Source: Larkinella humicola (GTDB taxonomy: Bacteria > Bacteroidota > Bacteroidia > Cytophagales > Spirosomataceae). Taken from it: a DNA stretch of 64,000 bases. Shown piece by piece: positions 45,376 to 54,458 of this stretch (positions within the stretch are counted from its first letter, which is position 1; every line of letters begins with the position of its first letter). The DNA lies in NCBI RefSeq assembly GCF_008727875.1, contig NZ_VTWS01000011.1, positions 62,001-126,000 on the forward strand. The letters are read 5' to 3'. The notes under the pieces are model-generated. The model did not search any database. It had not been told where the DNA came from and was given only the letters and a program-made list of their open reading frames with translations. Both the position numbers and the translations under genes were made by a program.

Positions 45376-45642
45376 ATGGAAGCAAACGAAGTCGAAACCG
45401 AAAAAGTACAAAAAGCCGAACCGGTGATTGCCCGCTTCAGCCGCTGGCGGGATGGGCAGGGACAACTGTTTCTGGTGCTCTACAAAGTGGGAGGTTTCGA
45501 TGTCGGCGGCACCTGGCGCGTGAAGCAGATCGGCTTTCTGAATATCGATGAAGAACAACCCCGCGAAGTGCCGCTCCGGGAGTTTCAGGACTGGATTGAG
45601 GCCGGGATTCTGACCCGCTTTACGGGGGTCATCGGGCTATAG
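45376..45642 (+). CDS. Small phage-type early protein, unknown
   Basis: An 88-residue soluble protein, acidic N-terminus (MEANEVETEKVQKAE), then beta-rich ARFSRWRDGQGQLFLVLYKV and FDVGGTWRVKQIGFL. No family recognised. It follows the iteron cluster directly and precedes the SSB-like gene by 35 bp, so it probably belongs to the replication operon. Confidence 0.62.
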   Translation: MEANEVETEKVQKAEPVIARFSRWRDGQGQLFLVLYKVGGFDVGGTWRVKQIGFLNIDEEQPREVPLREFQDWIEAGILTRFTGVIGL

Positions 45643-45677
45643 CAACTCAATTTTTAACTTTATAAAACCAAAATCCC

Positions 45678-46103
45678 ATGCAAGACTCCCAAGTCATTAC
45701 CGGCAAGTTTTTCGGGGCCGGTGCCATCAAATACGTTGGCGAGAACAATTACGCCGTCCGGTCTTTCTGGATCGACATCACCACCAATCCGGATTTTCCC
45801 AATACGCCAGAGTTTCAGTTGAAGGGCGACAAAGTGAACCTGGTCAACGAGCTGCGGAAAGGGCAGTCCGTGGTGATCAAGTACAACCTGGATGGCCGGA
45901 AATACGACAAGACGGCGGAAGGCGGGCGGAAAGGGGTGATTACGAACCTGAACGCCTGGCGCATCGAGGTAGTGCAAATGCAGTTGGCGGCAACGGTGGC
46001 CACGGCTCCCCAGGCGGCTCCCGCCCTGCGACCGGCGGGATTGCCGCAGCCCGCGCCGACCAGCCCCTCTTTTCAGGAAGAAGATAACGATCTGCGGTTC
46101 TGA
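45678..46103 (+). CDS. DUF3127 single-stranded-DNA-binding-like protein
   Basis: A 141-residue protein. Residues about 5-105 match DUF3127, an OB-fold family that substitutes for SSB in Bacteroidota phages and elements (VITGKFFGAGAIKYVGENNY, VRSFWIDITTN, GQSVVIKYNLDGRKYD). A Pro/Ala-rich linker leads to an acidic tip EEDNDLRF, similar in kind to the SSB C-terminal tail that recruits replication partners. The stop overlaps the next ATG by one base. Confidence 0.78.
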   Translation: MQDSQVITGKFFGAGAIKYVGENNYAVRSFWIDITTNPDFPNTPEFQLKGDKVNLVNELRKGQSVVIKYNLDGRKYDKTAEGGRKGVITNLNAWRIEVVQMQLAATVATAPQAAPALRPAGLPQPAPTSPSFQEEDNDLRF

Positions 46104-46534
46104 TGCCCGTCGATTACAAACGCTATCATCCGAAGTGGAGCCTGATCAGTCGCCTGATCCGGTTCCACCGAGCAAAAGGCCGGTGTGAATGCTGTGGCGT
46201 GCGGAACTATGCAGTCGGTCATTGGGAGAAGGGCCAGTGGATTCCGATTGGGGGCAATGCCGAAGCGGATCATCTAGGGGCGGGGTATGGCACCTATAAG
46301 GAAGCGGCCGCCTACCGGGACCTCCACAACCATCTGCTGGCCGGGGACGGAACGCCCAGATTGTCGGTGGTGCTAACGGTGGCTCATCTGGATCACGATA
46401 TCACCCACAACCGGTTCGATAACCTCCAGGCGCGGTGCCAGCTCTGCCATTTGTCGCACGACCGGCGGGACAATGCCGAACGCCGGATGTACGGGCGGAC
46501 GGGGAGGTTTTACAATCAACTTCGACTTTTATGA
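46103..46534 (+). CDS. HNH endonuclease-like zinc protein
   Basis: A 143-residue protein with two Cys pairs, CECC (about residue 30) and CQLC (about 113), framing an HNH-type core: VVLTVAHLDHDITHNRFDNL then QARCQLCHLSHDRRDN. The N-residue and histidines of the nuclease site are present. In phages such proteins help packaging or homing. It is coupled to the DUF3127 gene. Confidence 0.78.
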   Translation: MPVDYKRYHPKWSLISRLIRFHRAKGRCECCGVRNYAVGHWEKGQWIPIGGNAEADHLGAGYGTYKEAAAYRDLHNHLLAGDGTPRLSVVLTVAHLDHDITHNRFDNLQARCQLCHLSHDRRDNAERRMYGRTGRFYNQLRLL

Positions 46535-47015
46535 ATGGGGAAGAGAATAATCTAACAAGGTTCTAACTTTCTCTAATCAATTCATTGCACATGAATCTCT
46601 GGTCAATAAATCCCGGTCAATAAACTGACGTTTTTCGTATGTTGATTGTTGGACCGAGTTAAATAGCTGAATAATGATAATGGATTGATATCGAGTTATT
46701 GGATAAAATATCCACATTTTAAGGACTTAATCTAATCTCACTCAATGTTTTGATTGGCACAGAAAAAAAAATGTTATTTTGTGAAATGGTAATTTGTGCC
46801 ATTTACATGAAACCGAGAACTGTCACGTGGCAGGATACGGCCCCGGTTCGTTAAAATGGCCTGTCGCGAGACACAAATTTTGGGGTCAAAACGGAGTTGT
46901 GATTTTTAGACCAATTTAATCGGTTGTTCTTTAAAAGCGGGTAAAGCGACATTGCAGATTTGACCAATGCAGACACTAACCTAAATTATTTGGTTTGACT
47001 ATAATTTTTAACATA
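46535..47015. other. AT-rich gene-free spacer, possible cargo boundary
   Basis: No coding frame is seen. At 46755-46803 GGCACA and TGTGCC flank an A/T-rich stretch as an inverted repeat. Base composition changes sharply at its right side, where the AT-rich gene begins. Confidence 0.4.
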
Positions 47016-47906
47016 ATGATACGAGCAACGAAGGCTTTTCTTATTTTACTTTTTTGTATACAACTCTCCAATGCAAATACGCCCACAGACTCTTTAAAAG
47101 CTCAAATGGTGAAATTAAGTGGAGTCTTTAAAAAACAGGGAGAACTATTGAAAAAGCAAAACGACTCTTTGCAACGTGAAATCTTATATTATAAAGTAAA
47201 GGAAGATTTTTATACCGAATCATTGGGAGGACAAACGGCTATATTTTCCTTTATAACTGGCACCCTGCTTACTTTAGCTGCCTTTATATCCTGGAAATTT
47301 ATTTCAGATCGAATTTCAACGGTTAAAAGAGATCTTTCTAATGAAATAGATTCTGTAGAAAAAAAATTAGAAGAGAAACAAGAAAATGATATTATAGTTA
47401 GGTATCAGACACTTAAAAATGGCTTTGATCTTGGACATACAATGTTAAGTTCAATGACGGAAAGTAAAATAGGTTCAGAAATAGGTGAAATAGATTTTGG
47501 AATCGGTGTTTTTATGGGAATAACATTGATGGTCCAAGCTAATCAAGCAATTAAAGTTCATCCTAAACGCTTGATAAATAGTTCCAGATTCAATGAGGAT
47601 CCACAACAGTTTATTAATACATTTAATAACTTATCTCTTTTTGTTAGAGGTAGGCTATTATCAATTATCGATATATTAGATAACTCAAATATAGAAACTT
47701 TGGAATTTATGATGAAAATGTATACACCAATGTGTGAATATAATTTAATCCAATTAATAGAAGATATATTTGAAGGTGGCAGAAGAAGTGATATTATAGA
47801 AATAAAATTTTTGTATTCAAATTTAATCAAAGAAATAACCAAAATATCTAGTGATATGAAAAATAAAACATCAGTAATAGATATTGAAAGCGAAGAGGAA
47901 AAATAA
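47016..47906 (+). CDS. AT-rich membrane protein, prophage cargo
   Basis: A 296-residue protein. A signal peptide or first helix spans residues 5-20 (AFLILLFCIQLSNAN), a short periplasmic coiled coil follows (MVKLSGVFKKQGELLKKQND), then a second helix (AIFSFITGTLLTLAAFISWKF, about 75-95) and a helical cytoplasmic domain with a coiled coil (VKRDLSNEIDSVEKKLEEKQ). The C-terminus is very acidic. No family recognised. ATG 47016 is used over TTG 46995. Base use is far AT-richer than the phage genes on both sides. Confidence 0.65.
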   Translation: MIRATKAFLILLFCIQLSNANTPTDSLKAQMVKLSGVFKKQGELLKKQNDSLQREILYYKVKEDFYTESLGGQTAIFSFITGTLLTLAAFISWKFISDRISTVKRDLSNEIDSVEKKLEEKQENDIIVRYQTLKNGFDLGHTMLSSMTESKIGSEIGEIDFGIGVFMGITLMVQANQAIKVHPKRLINSSRFNEDPQQFINTFNNLSLFVRGRLLSIIDILDNSNIETLEFMMKMYTPMCEYNLIQLIEDIFEGGRRSDIIEIKFLYSNLIKEITKISSDMKNKTSVIDIESEEEK

Positions 47907-48290
47907 AATAACGCTTCGACTATTTCGCTATTCTAAAAATATATGTTCGATTGAGCACTTCCATGTGAGCAATTATAGGCTTTAATTCTTTAAAAAACCA
48001 CCTAAATAATGGCCGAAGCTATCACCATCGTTTCGGTTCAATATTCTATATACTGATTAACGAAAACCACATTCTCCGGACAACTGCAAGGATTGTCTTA
48101 GGCAGTTGGAAATGCATCATCTCGAAAAGTTACCCCAACCAGTCAAAAATCGTCCGATTCATTACTCACTTATTTTGCGGACTTAGGTAAATACGTTGGT
48201 TTTATTAAATTGGGTAACCTACTGTTTAATGATTCCAAAAATGGTTTTCGGCGTAAATCCGAACTTTTTCATCAGTAATCAATTCATGGA
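47907..48290. other. Gene-free spacer
   Basis: No coding frame, hairpin or promoter box stands out. A short start ATGGCCGAAGCTATCACCAT at 48008 that stops after 15 codons may be phage-gene debris. Confidence 0.35.
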
Positions 48291-49139
48291 ATGAATGTAA
48301 AAAACCTCAGTCGAGTTTACCTCATACTCGTCCCTTTTGTGGTGGCAATACTTGGTTTTGCCTTAGGGCATAGTCATTACAAGCTGTATATTCCCATTTG
48401 GCTCATTCACGCCGGTTTAATGAGCTGGGCAACATGGACCCTGAGTAAAGAGTCCATCCACAATCAGCATCAGCGAAAAAGTCATCTCCTCATTGGCATT
48501 TTGTTTCTGATAGCTCCCTGGCTATTTATCGCCATTTTTGCCGGTATGGGTCCACCACCCACCACGGCAAAAGCCTGGGTAGCTACCGCTACTGAACAAC
48601 AAGTGCGCTACTGTATTCTGGTGATTAGCGGGGTATTGATCACCATTGGATTTACCTTCTTAAGCCATCAATTAAAACAAGCGGGTGAAGAGGTTTATTC
48701 GTTGCTCGGGTTAGTAGCCTTTTTTTTGGCAATGCCCTTGTTCATACTTAATATGACGTACTGGGGTAGCTTTTTAACCGAATCTTTCCGGATTTTTGTA
48801 GCCTCTGGTTCGACTAAAAGACCTGACTGGTACTTACCTTTGCGAGACCTATTTGCCTGGATAAGCGGAATTGAAGTAGGGTTGACCTACTTGGCCAGTG
48901 CTGCTTTTGGGGCCTCGCTGAAAACGACTCGTTGGTTCAAGCCACGAGCTTGCTGGAGCTACATCCTGATTAGTTTACTAGGCTTTTTACTGAGCGTCTT
49001 ACCAGACTTCTCCTTGATGCCCCTTACGGTCGGCTCTTATTTGGTTTCTATTCCAGCAATTCCGTTTATAATACCCTACTTAATGGCGGTTAATCTGCTG
49101 AGTCGTTCTGGCACGATTCAACCAGTTCAAGAAATTTAA
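48291..49139 (+). CDS. Hypothetical multi-pass membrane protein
   Basis: A 282-residue protein with about eight hydrophobic helices (VYLILVPFVVAILGFALGHS, LIGILFLIAPWLFIAIFAGM, YCILVISGVLITIGFTFL, LLGLVAFFLAMPLFIL, YILISLLGFLLSVLPDF and others). No catalytic motif or named family seen. It is not a phage-type gene and stands among cargo genes on the prophage. Confidence 0.62.
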   Translation: MNVKNLSRVYLILVPFVVAILGFALGHSHYKLYIPIWLIHAGLMSWATWTLSKESIHNQHQRKSHLLIGILFLIAPWLFIAIFAGMGPPPTTAKAWVATATEQQVRYCILVISGVLITIGFTFLSHQLKQAGEEVYSLLGLVAFFLAMPLFILNMTYWGSFLTESFRIFVASGSTKRPDWYLPLRDLFAWISGIEVGLTYLASAAFGASLKTTRWFKPRACWSYILISLLGFLLSVLPDFSLMPLTVGSYLVSIPAIPFIIPYLMAVNLLSRSGTIQPVQEI

Positions 49140-49284
49140 TTATTTCTACAAAGCAGGCATCTTACCATTTTGAAACCTATCTAACGAATTACCTACCTAA
49201 TCTAACGTGAGTTATACAGGCCCATTAAGGGAAAGGAAATTTCTTCCAAGTTTCCTTATTGGTATTTAGTTAATAAAACGTCCC

Positions 49285-49311
49285 AAAAATAAAACCCGAC
49301 ACTGTGCCGGG
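49285..49311 (-). terminator. Terminator for the reverse-strand gene at 49407
   Basis: On the reverse strand CCCGGCACAGTGTCGGG is followed by TTTTATTTTT. It lies about 95 bp after the end of that gene. Confidence 0.45.
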
Positions 49312-49406
49312 CTGTGTATGGAGGTACATCAAGATCACTTATTTATTTCACAATTATCAAACCATCTATTATGGACACAAGCCTGATTCCGGAGCGGAAA
49401 GAAGGA

Positions 49407-49667
49407 TTAGTCTTCTTGCTTATTAAATGCCATCTGATAGCCATCAGCTACAAACAAAGGAGCGTGCTTAGTATGTACAATAATAACATCGGTGGGGCCA
49501 CGCTGCAGGATACTGTAATCTTTTCCACTCCGTTGGGTCAGGCTGTTGGCTCGACCAGACGCTTCAGCAAGATTAGCACAAGTCCTGATTTTGGGCTTTT
49601 CAGTCCAGATTTCAGTAACCGATTTGGTAAAAAACCATGAGGCAATGCGCTGAAGAATTTTTGTCAT
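49407..49667 (-). CDS. Small hypothetical protein
   Basis: An 86-residue protein from ATG 49667: basic N-terminal helix (MTKILQRIASWFFTKSVTEI), then RTCANLAEASGRANSLTQRS and a beta-like end DVIIVHTKHAPLFVADGYQM. No family recognised. A competing forward frame over the same bases (49314-49640) looks less protein-like, and the terminator favours the reverse strand. Confidence 0.5.
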   Translation of the reverse strand: MTKILQRIASWFFTKSVTEIWTEKPKIRTCANLAEASGRANSLTQRSGKDYSILQRGPTDVIIVHTKHAPLFVADGYQMAFNKQED

Positions 49668-49762
49668 TAGTAGAAGTTTGATTACAGAGTACAATAATTG
49701 ATCCAACTAAAGTCAAGTAAAGAAAACCTCCGATATGGAAAGAAAGCATTTTTGCAATCACA

Positions 49763-49972
49763 TTAGAGGCTATTCATCCTTTTGTTCATAAACCGAAATC
49801 CAAGGAGCGTGTAGAGAGCAAGGGCCGAAGTTTCATAAAAAGCTTCAAAGTGCTCGCGCTGATAAACCCCGGTTTGGTAATCAGTTACCCAATCAAAAAT
49901 CGCATAGCAATATGCCGCGAAGCAAACTAAAACCCCTGCCACCAAAAGGATGGCGACTAACTGACCTTTCAT
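49763..49972 (-). CDS. Small two-helix membrane protein
   Basis: A 69-residue protein: helix 1 at residues 4-26 (LVAILLVAGVLVCFAAYCYAI), an acidic loop (FDWVTDYQTGVYQREHFEAF), and helix 2 near 49-60. It is on the same strand as the 86-residue gene, 95 bp upstream of it. Function unknown. Confidence 0.5.
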   Translation of the reverse strand: MKGQLVAILLVAGVLVCFAAYCYAIFDWVTDYQTGVYQREHFEAFYETSALALYTLLGFRFMNKRMNSL

Positions 49973-50200
49973 AGTGCATTTAGAAATGCACTATATAACA
50001 AACCAAAGAGCATAACGTAGACAATATACGGCAATTATTGAGGGAATGGCCCTTCGATGTTAATACTCAAGTCAAGAAACTCTACTTTGAAAAATAGGGG
50101 CATAGATTTTCAAAAATGCCATATAATCAATTAAATATTTGAATCGTCCTGTAACTGACCCAATTACGACTGTCGAATTTGGTCCATCATTCGTCCGAAA

Positions 50201-50232
50201 AAACAAACCCGGACTATATAATGAGCCGGGTT
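50201..50232 (-). terminator. Reverse-facing terminator without an upstream gene
   Basis: Read on the reverse strand, AACCCGG and CCGGGTT enclose a 13-nt loop, followed by TGTTTTTTC. No reverse gene runs into it from the right, so it may be left over from a lost cargo gene. Confidence 0.4.
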
Positions 50233-50249
50233 GTAAAAAAACTCTATCC

Positions 50250-50862
50250 ATGCGTGCACCATTTGCGTTAAGTTGGCTCACCAGCCAGAGCAGCCTGCAG
50301 ACCTGCCAGGACGAGCGCACCGCCCTGCTGCGGGAGAACTCCCGCCGGCAGGCCCTCTTCGACAGCATTCAGTACGCCGGTCAACTGGCCCACGGTCAGC
50401 AAATCATTTCCACCCAACAACAACGCATTCATGACTTGCAGGAAAAAATGGTGCGCGACAGTCTGCAGCATCTGTCTGAGCTGGACGCTCTAGGGGCAAT
50501 CGTCGATTACGTCACGCCAAAAAATACCGTGGGGTCCCGGAGGGACTCCCGCCGACAGCGTTAGCCTCATTCGCGAAGCCATCCGCAAGGCCCCGGCGGT
50601 ACTCGATTCACTGGTGCGCTACGAGTTTTTAAAACAGCGTACCGGCTACCTCAGGGCCGATGTGCAGCACTGCCAGGCCGAGCGGCTGAGCCTTACCCTT
50701 TCAATGATCAAACTGCGGGCCGAACGGGATTCCCTGAAAAAGGTGGTCACCCACCGGGACCCGCTGCGCCCCCGGCTGCAACGCGCCCGGCTCGAAAACT
50801 GGAGCTGGCGGGGACTGGCCGCCCTGGGGGTTTACCTTCAACTGCGTAGCTGGATTCGATGA
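50250..50862 (+). pseudogene. Phage coiled-coil protein gene with a +1 frameshift
   Basis: From ATG 50250 one frame runs to 50564 (coiled coil ERTALLRENSRRQALFDSIQ .. HDLQEKMVRDSLQHL). In the +1 frame a second coiled-coil stretch continues without a break in character to 50862 (EAIRKAPAVLDSLVRYEFLK, QHCQAERLSLTLSMIKLRAE) and ends in a hydrophobic helix LAALGVYLQLRSW. Dropping one A from the A6 run at about 50520-50525 joins them into a protein of about 203 residues. It could be a real mutation, a sequence error or a programmed +1 shift. Family unknown; it overlaps the next gene by 4 bp. Confidence 0.6.
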
Positions 50863-51719
50863 AAACCGTTTGGCTCAACGCCCATTCCTACCCGGTGCCG
50901 CAGGCCTGGCACGAATGCACCAGCCGCCAGATCGTGGCGCTCTTGCCGCTGACACTGGTTCCGCTGGAATTACTGGAGCCCCAGGAACGGACGGTACTAA
51001 AAGCCCGCGCCTTGGCGGAGCTCATGCCGATTCCGAAAAAAACCGCCCAACAACTGACCGTCGAGCAGCGGTACCGGTTGGGCCAGCTCACGCTCTGGAT
51101 CTGGAAAGAGAGATTGCAACACAAGCCCCTGGACTGGTTTGAAGTCGACGGCGTTCGCTACCACCTGCCCGATCCGCACTACAGCAACACCTCGGCTATT
51201 GAAATTGCGATGGCCAATATGCACTACCTGGCCTACACCCGCCCCGAAAACCCCAATTCGATGGCGGTGTATGCGCTGATCGCCACGCTGTGCCGCCCGG
51301 TGCGCAAAGACGCCGAGACGTTCCGCCAGTCGGCCGACTGGAACGGTGATCTGCGCGAAGAATTCAATTCAGTGCTGGCCGACGAACGCGCCCGCAAGTT
51401 TCAGAAGCTGTCCATCGGGCAGGTCATGGCGGTGCTGAAATATTTCGAATGGATGAACAACCGGTTTTTTGAGAGCTACCAGGATGTCTACGACAGCGAC
51501 GAGTCGGACGAACCGCCCCTGTACAAAAACGGCGAAGGCATCCTGACCTCGCTGATGGACATTGCCAAACTGGGCGTTTTCGGCAACTTCGATCAGGTCT
51601 GCAAACAGAACGTGCACACGGTCTGGATTTTTCTGCGGGACAACAACCTAAAGATTAAACGGGAAACTAAACTGATGGAAAAGGAAATAGAAAGTTATCG
51701 AGATTCGCAAAGTTGTTAG
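50859..51719 (+). CDS. Phage-type protein upstream of the tail module
   Basis: A 286-residue soluble helical protein. Stretches such as WHECTSRQIVALLPLTLVPL, QRYRLGQLTLWIWKERLQHK and VLKYFEWMNNRFFESYQDVY recall proteins encoded before tail genes in Bacteroidota prophages, but I cannot name a family. The start overlaps the preceding gene (ATGA). Its 3' half has a decayed copy at 37750-38035; beyond LKIKRETK the two diverge, so the C-terminus here may be altered. Confidence 0.65.
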   Translation: MKTVWLNAHSYPVPQAWHECTSRQIVALLPLTLVPLELLEPQERTVLKARALAELMPIPKKTAQQLTVEQRYRLGQLTLWIWKERLQHKPLDWFEVDGVRYHLPDPHYSNTSAIEIAMANMHYLAYTRPENPNSMAVYALIATLCRPVRKDAETFRQSADWNGDLREEFNSVLADERARKFQKLSIGQVMAVLKYFEWMNNRFFESYQDVYDSDESDEPPLYKNGEGILTSLMDIAKLGVFGNFDQVCKQNVHTVWIFLRDNNLKIKRETKLMEKEIESYRDSQSC

Positions 51720-52161
51720 AGACCATGTTAAATTATTTGAGAGAATCTAACATTTGGTAGGATTTCGTATATACCCAAATTATCGAGTTCCCCTCCATGA
51801 CTTTTTATTTCAATAGATAAACTGGTAATGTTCCATGGAAAATGAGATTAGGCCAGGATGAAAAATAGTAACTCACTAGAATAAATATATTATTGAGCTT
51901 AGAGACAATTATAATTTATTATACCTATCTAGTAAACGACACCAGTTGGAAATAAAAGGAAGATCAATAAAGAAAACATTAAAAAGCCGATAATATTCTC
52001 AGCTCAATATTAAACTATAATCTAAGTGCGAACCCATTGCAAAGAATATGAAAAGAAGTGCTCTATTAAAAATACGGGAAATTTCCCATTGCGAGGAATT
52101 AAGAAAAACACTTATTTAAAGGTTTCAAATTATTATGTAAAAACATCCCCTTAACTTCAAA
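51720..52161. other. AT-rich spacer between phage and cargo genes
   Basis: The first ~15 bp are still shared with the relic near 38020. The rest is very AT-rich with no frame, hairpin or clear promoter box; it marks the left boundary of the 698-residue cargo gene. Confidence 0.45.
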
Positions 52162-54258
52162 ATGGTATTAATGCTTAACCTCGCTGAAATAATTTCCACT
52201 GCTTTCATAAGCCTTGTCGGAATACTTTTATTTTCCTTCGTTATCATATCCGTAGAGCTAAGAAGAGTATACAACAAATATGAAAAAGCGAAGACTAACA
52301 ATGAATTACATATAATTCATGCACCAATTTATAATTTTTTTATAAATATTATTGCTTTCTGGAAAAAGGGGACACCAAAAACAATCAGAAAAATCCTAAA
52401 CGACTTAGACAATGTAAAAAATGACAATATTTCACACCCTAGAGTTATGTTCGCTTTATATTCCATAGTTGATTTAATATTTTTCTTAACTACTGCAAGA
52501 ATTATATTTTACTTCGACCATCACTTACTTCATAAATATGATAAAGACCCATTCTATACTTTAGTTGAGCATATTGATGCAGCCGGAATACTAAATGGAA
52601 TACTTGGTGTTGGTATCGCATGTATCATTGCATTAATTATCTACAAAGATGATCTAACAGAAAGAGAAAAATTAAAAAATGTAACAACCGACTTACAAGA
52701 TAAAGTTCAATATTTATTAACAAATTATACTGCATTAAGACTAGTAAACACATTTGATGGGAGACTTGAATCATTTGAGCACATTTTAAAAATCCAACAA
52801 GATAATATAAAAACTAATGAATTTTACATGATGAATTATTCAGCAGATTTTGGATATTTAAGATGCAATAATTTAGATATATTACTGTCATCTATTAAAG
52901 AAGAAAAGGATTTTGCTTCTGAAATGTTTGGGGCACATGAAAATTATAAAAAAGAAATTATAGATTTAAGGCAAAAACTAATAGAGTTATGCAGAAAAAA
53001 TCCCAATAGTACTAACATATCTTTTTTAGATACTTCATCAGAAAATAGCCAAGAAGGAAAATCAAGATATCACCGATACCTTTCGCGAGTATTTGATTAT
53101 GCAACGATAATACCATGGAAAAGAATAAAGAACATTCAGACAAGGAAAGAATTGGATACTCTATTAATTAATGATCAAGTCACAAATAGAATGGTAACAT
53201 ATATATATTTTGAATTGAGCTCAGAAATGCAAAATATATCCAAAAAAATAGTAAAGGAAAGGTTTATAAAATTTTTAATACAAAAAAACAACGAAAATAT
53301 TGAAGAATTCAATAGGATTCCGGGGTTTTCTGTTGACAGGATTGACCGAATTCCTTTTCAATTCATTGTCTCTAAACCTAAAATTGGGCCCGGAAGTGTA
53401 AAAAATCAAAGTTGCCTAATTACTTTTTCAAATATAGACGCAATTGGTGAAAACAGTGGGGTATACGCATTCCAAAGCTCTGACAGTGATGTAATTAACA
53501 ATCTTGCTGCAATCTACAACACTTACAAAAACCAACAGTTAACAAGAAACAATTCTGAAGAATTCACAAACTGGATTACTTTTATAAAACTTTTTGATTT
53601 AAATGAAGATAGTGAAGTTTACACTGTACTAAAATTTAAGCCGATTGATGAAAAAGAAATTGAATTACATCACGGAGTAGCTTTGTCAGACTTATTAGCT
53701 TTTTCCGAAATAGAAAAATTATTTTTAAATTTCCATGACAAACTCGCAATTGAACAAATGCCTCTATTAAAATATCATTCGAGAAAGGATGAATCAGGAA
53801 GAATTACGAGCAATGATTTTGGACTTTTTTCATTTAGGAGAGCAATTTACTTTGCTATTGGGTTATTTGGAAGCGCTAAAAGCGAATCAACATTGGCTGA
53901 ATACATCTGCAATAATTTTTCGAATGGAATAATAAATCTTCAAAGAAAACCTTTAGAAGGGAATGAGGCAGAAAAGAACACCCTCATAATAAAAAACTTA
54001 GGAACCTTCGAAAGTATTTGGAAATTTAACAAACCAGAAGATATAGGAATGATCGCAAAACTACAAGTACATATAAACGGAGGAAATTCTACTTTTTTTA
54101 TTCTTGGAGGACTTAATCATTATGGTACAGAAAAAATAGCAAACTATCTACGAGACAACTGGTTAAGTATTGCAAAGGAAACCGAAGGAAAACCATTTGT
54201 AAAAACTTACAAAATCACTGGAAATTTAATTGAGAAAAATGGTTTCACATTTTTGTAA
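52162..54258 (+). CDS. Large AT-rich membrane protein, prophage cargo
   Basis: A 698-residue protein with three membrane helices in the first 175 residues (about 10-30, ALYSIVDLIFFLTTARIIFYF near 95-115, GILNGILGVGIACIIALIIY near 140-162), then a 530-residue cytoplasmic part. Helical to about 380, it then has strands such as SCLITFSNIDAIGENSGVYA and ends in STFFILGGLNHYGTEKIANY, a Gly-rich turn reminiscent of ligand-binding Rossmann-like domains. No family is recognised. ATG 52162 or 52171 may be the start. The composition differs sharply from flanking phage genes; a defence or sensing role is a guess from position. Confidence 0.65.
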   Translation: MVLMLNLAEIISTAFISLVGILLFSFVIISVELRRVYNKYEKAKTNNELHIIHAPIYNFFINIIAFWKKGTPKTIRKILNDLDNVKNDNISHPRVMFALYSIVDLIFFLTTARIIFYFDHHLLHKYDKDPFYTLVEHIDAAGILNGILGVGIACIIALIIYKDDLTEREKLKNVTTDLQDKVQYLLTNYTALRLVNTFDGRLESFEHILKIQQDNIKTNEFYMMNYSADFGYLRCNNLDILLSSIKEEKDFASEMFGAHENYKKEIIDLRQKLIELCRKNPNSTNISFLDTSSENSQEGKSRYHRYLSRVFDYATIIPWKRIKNIQTRKELDTLLINDQVTNRMVTYIYFELSSEMQNISKKIVKERFIKFLIQKNNENIEEFNRIPGFSVDRIDRIPFQFIVSKPKIGPGSVKNQSCLITFSNIDAIGENSGVYAFQSSDSDVINNLAAIYNTYKNQQLTRNNSEEFTNWITFIKLFDLNEDSEVYTVLKFKPIDEKEIELHHGVALSDLLAFSEIEKLFLNFHDKLAIEQMPLLKYHSRKDESGRITSNDFGLFSFRRAIYFAIGLFGSAKSESTLAEYICNNFSNGIINLQRKPLEGNEAEKNTLIIKNLGTFESIWKFNKPEDIGMIAKLQVHINGGNSTFFILGGLNHYGTEKIANYLRDNWLSIAKETEGKPFVKTYKITGNLIEKNGFTFL

Positions 54259-54458
54259 CCTGAAAATTTTAAAACTTTAAGGTAGCCTTTTTCCTGTATA
54301 AATCAATTTATATTACTACAACATATTTTGAATTTTTTCTATTTTAGCTTTAACTAGCGATGTTACTATAATTATTTCGACATTTTAAATCCTAGAACAA
54401 ATCTTGTCCTATCAATTAGTTCCAACAACTTAGATTTTCGCCAGAAACCATCTAATAC

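Noticed and set aside
49314-49640. Forward 108-codon ORF over the 49407 gene
   Set aside because: The reverse frame has better protein character and a terminator behind it; the forward one is a shadow, though neither is certain.
50515-50530. Programmed -1 frameshift as in tail-assembly chaperones
   Set aside because: The slippery-looking heptamer would move ribosomes to the wrong frame; joining the two frames needs +1 or -2.
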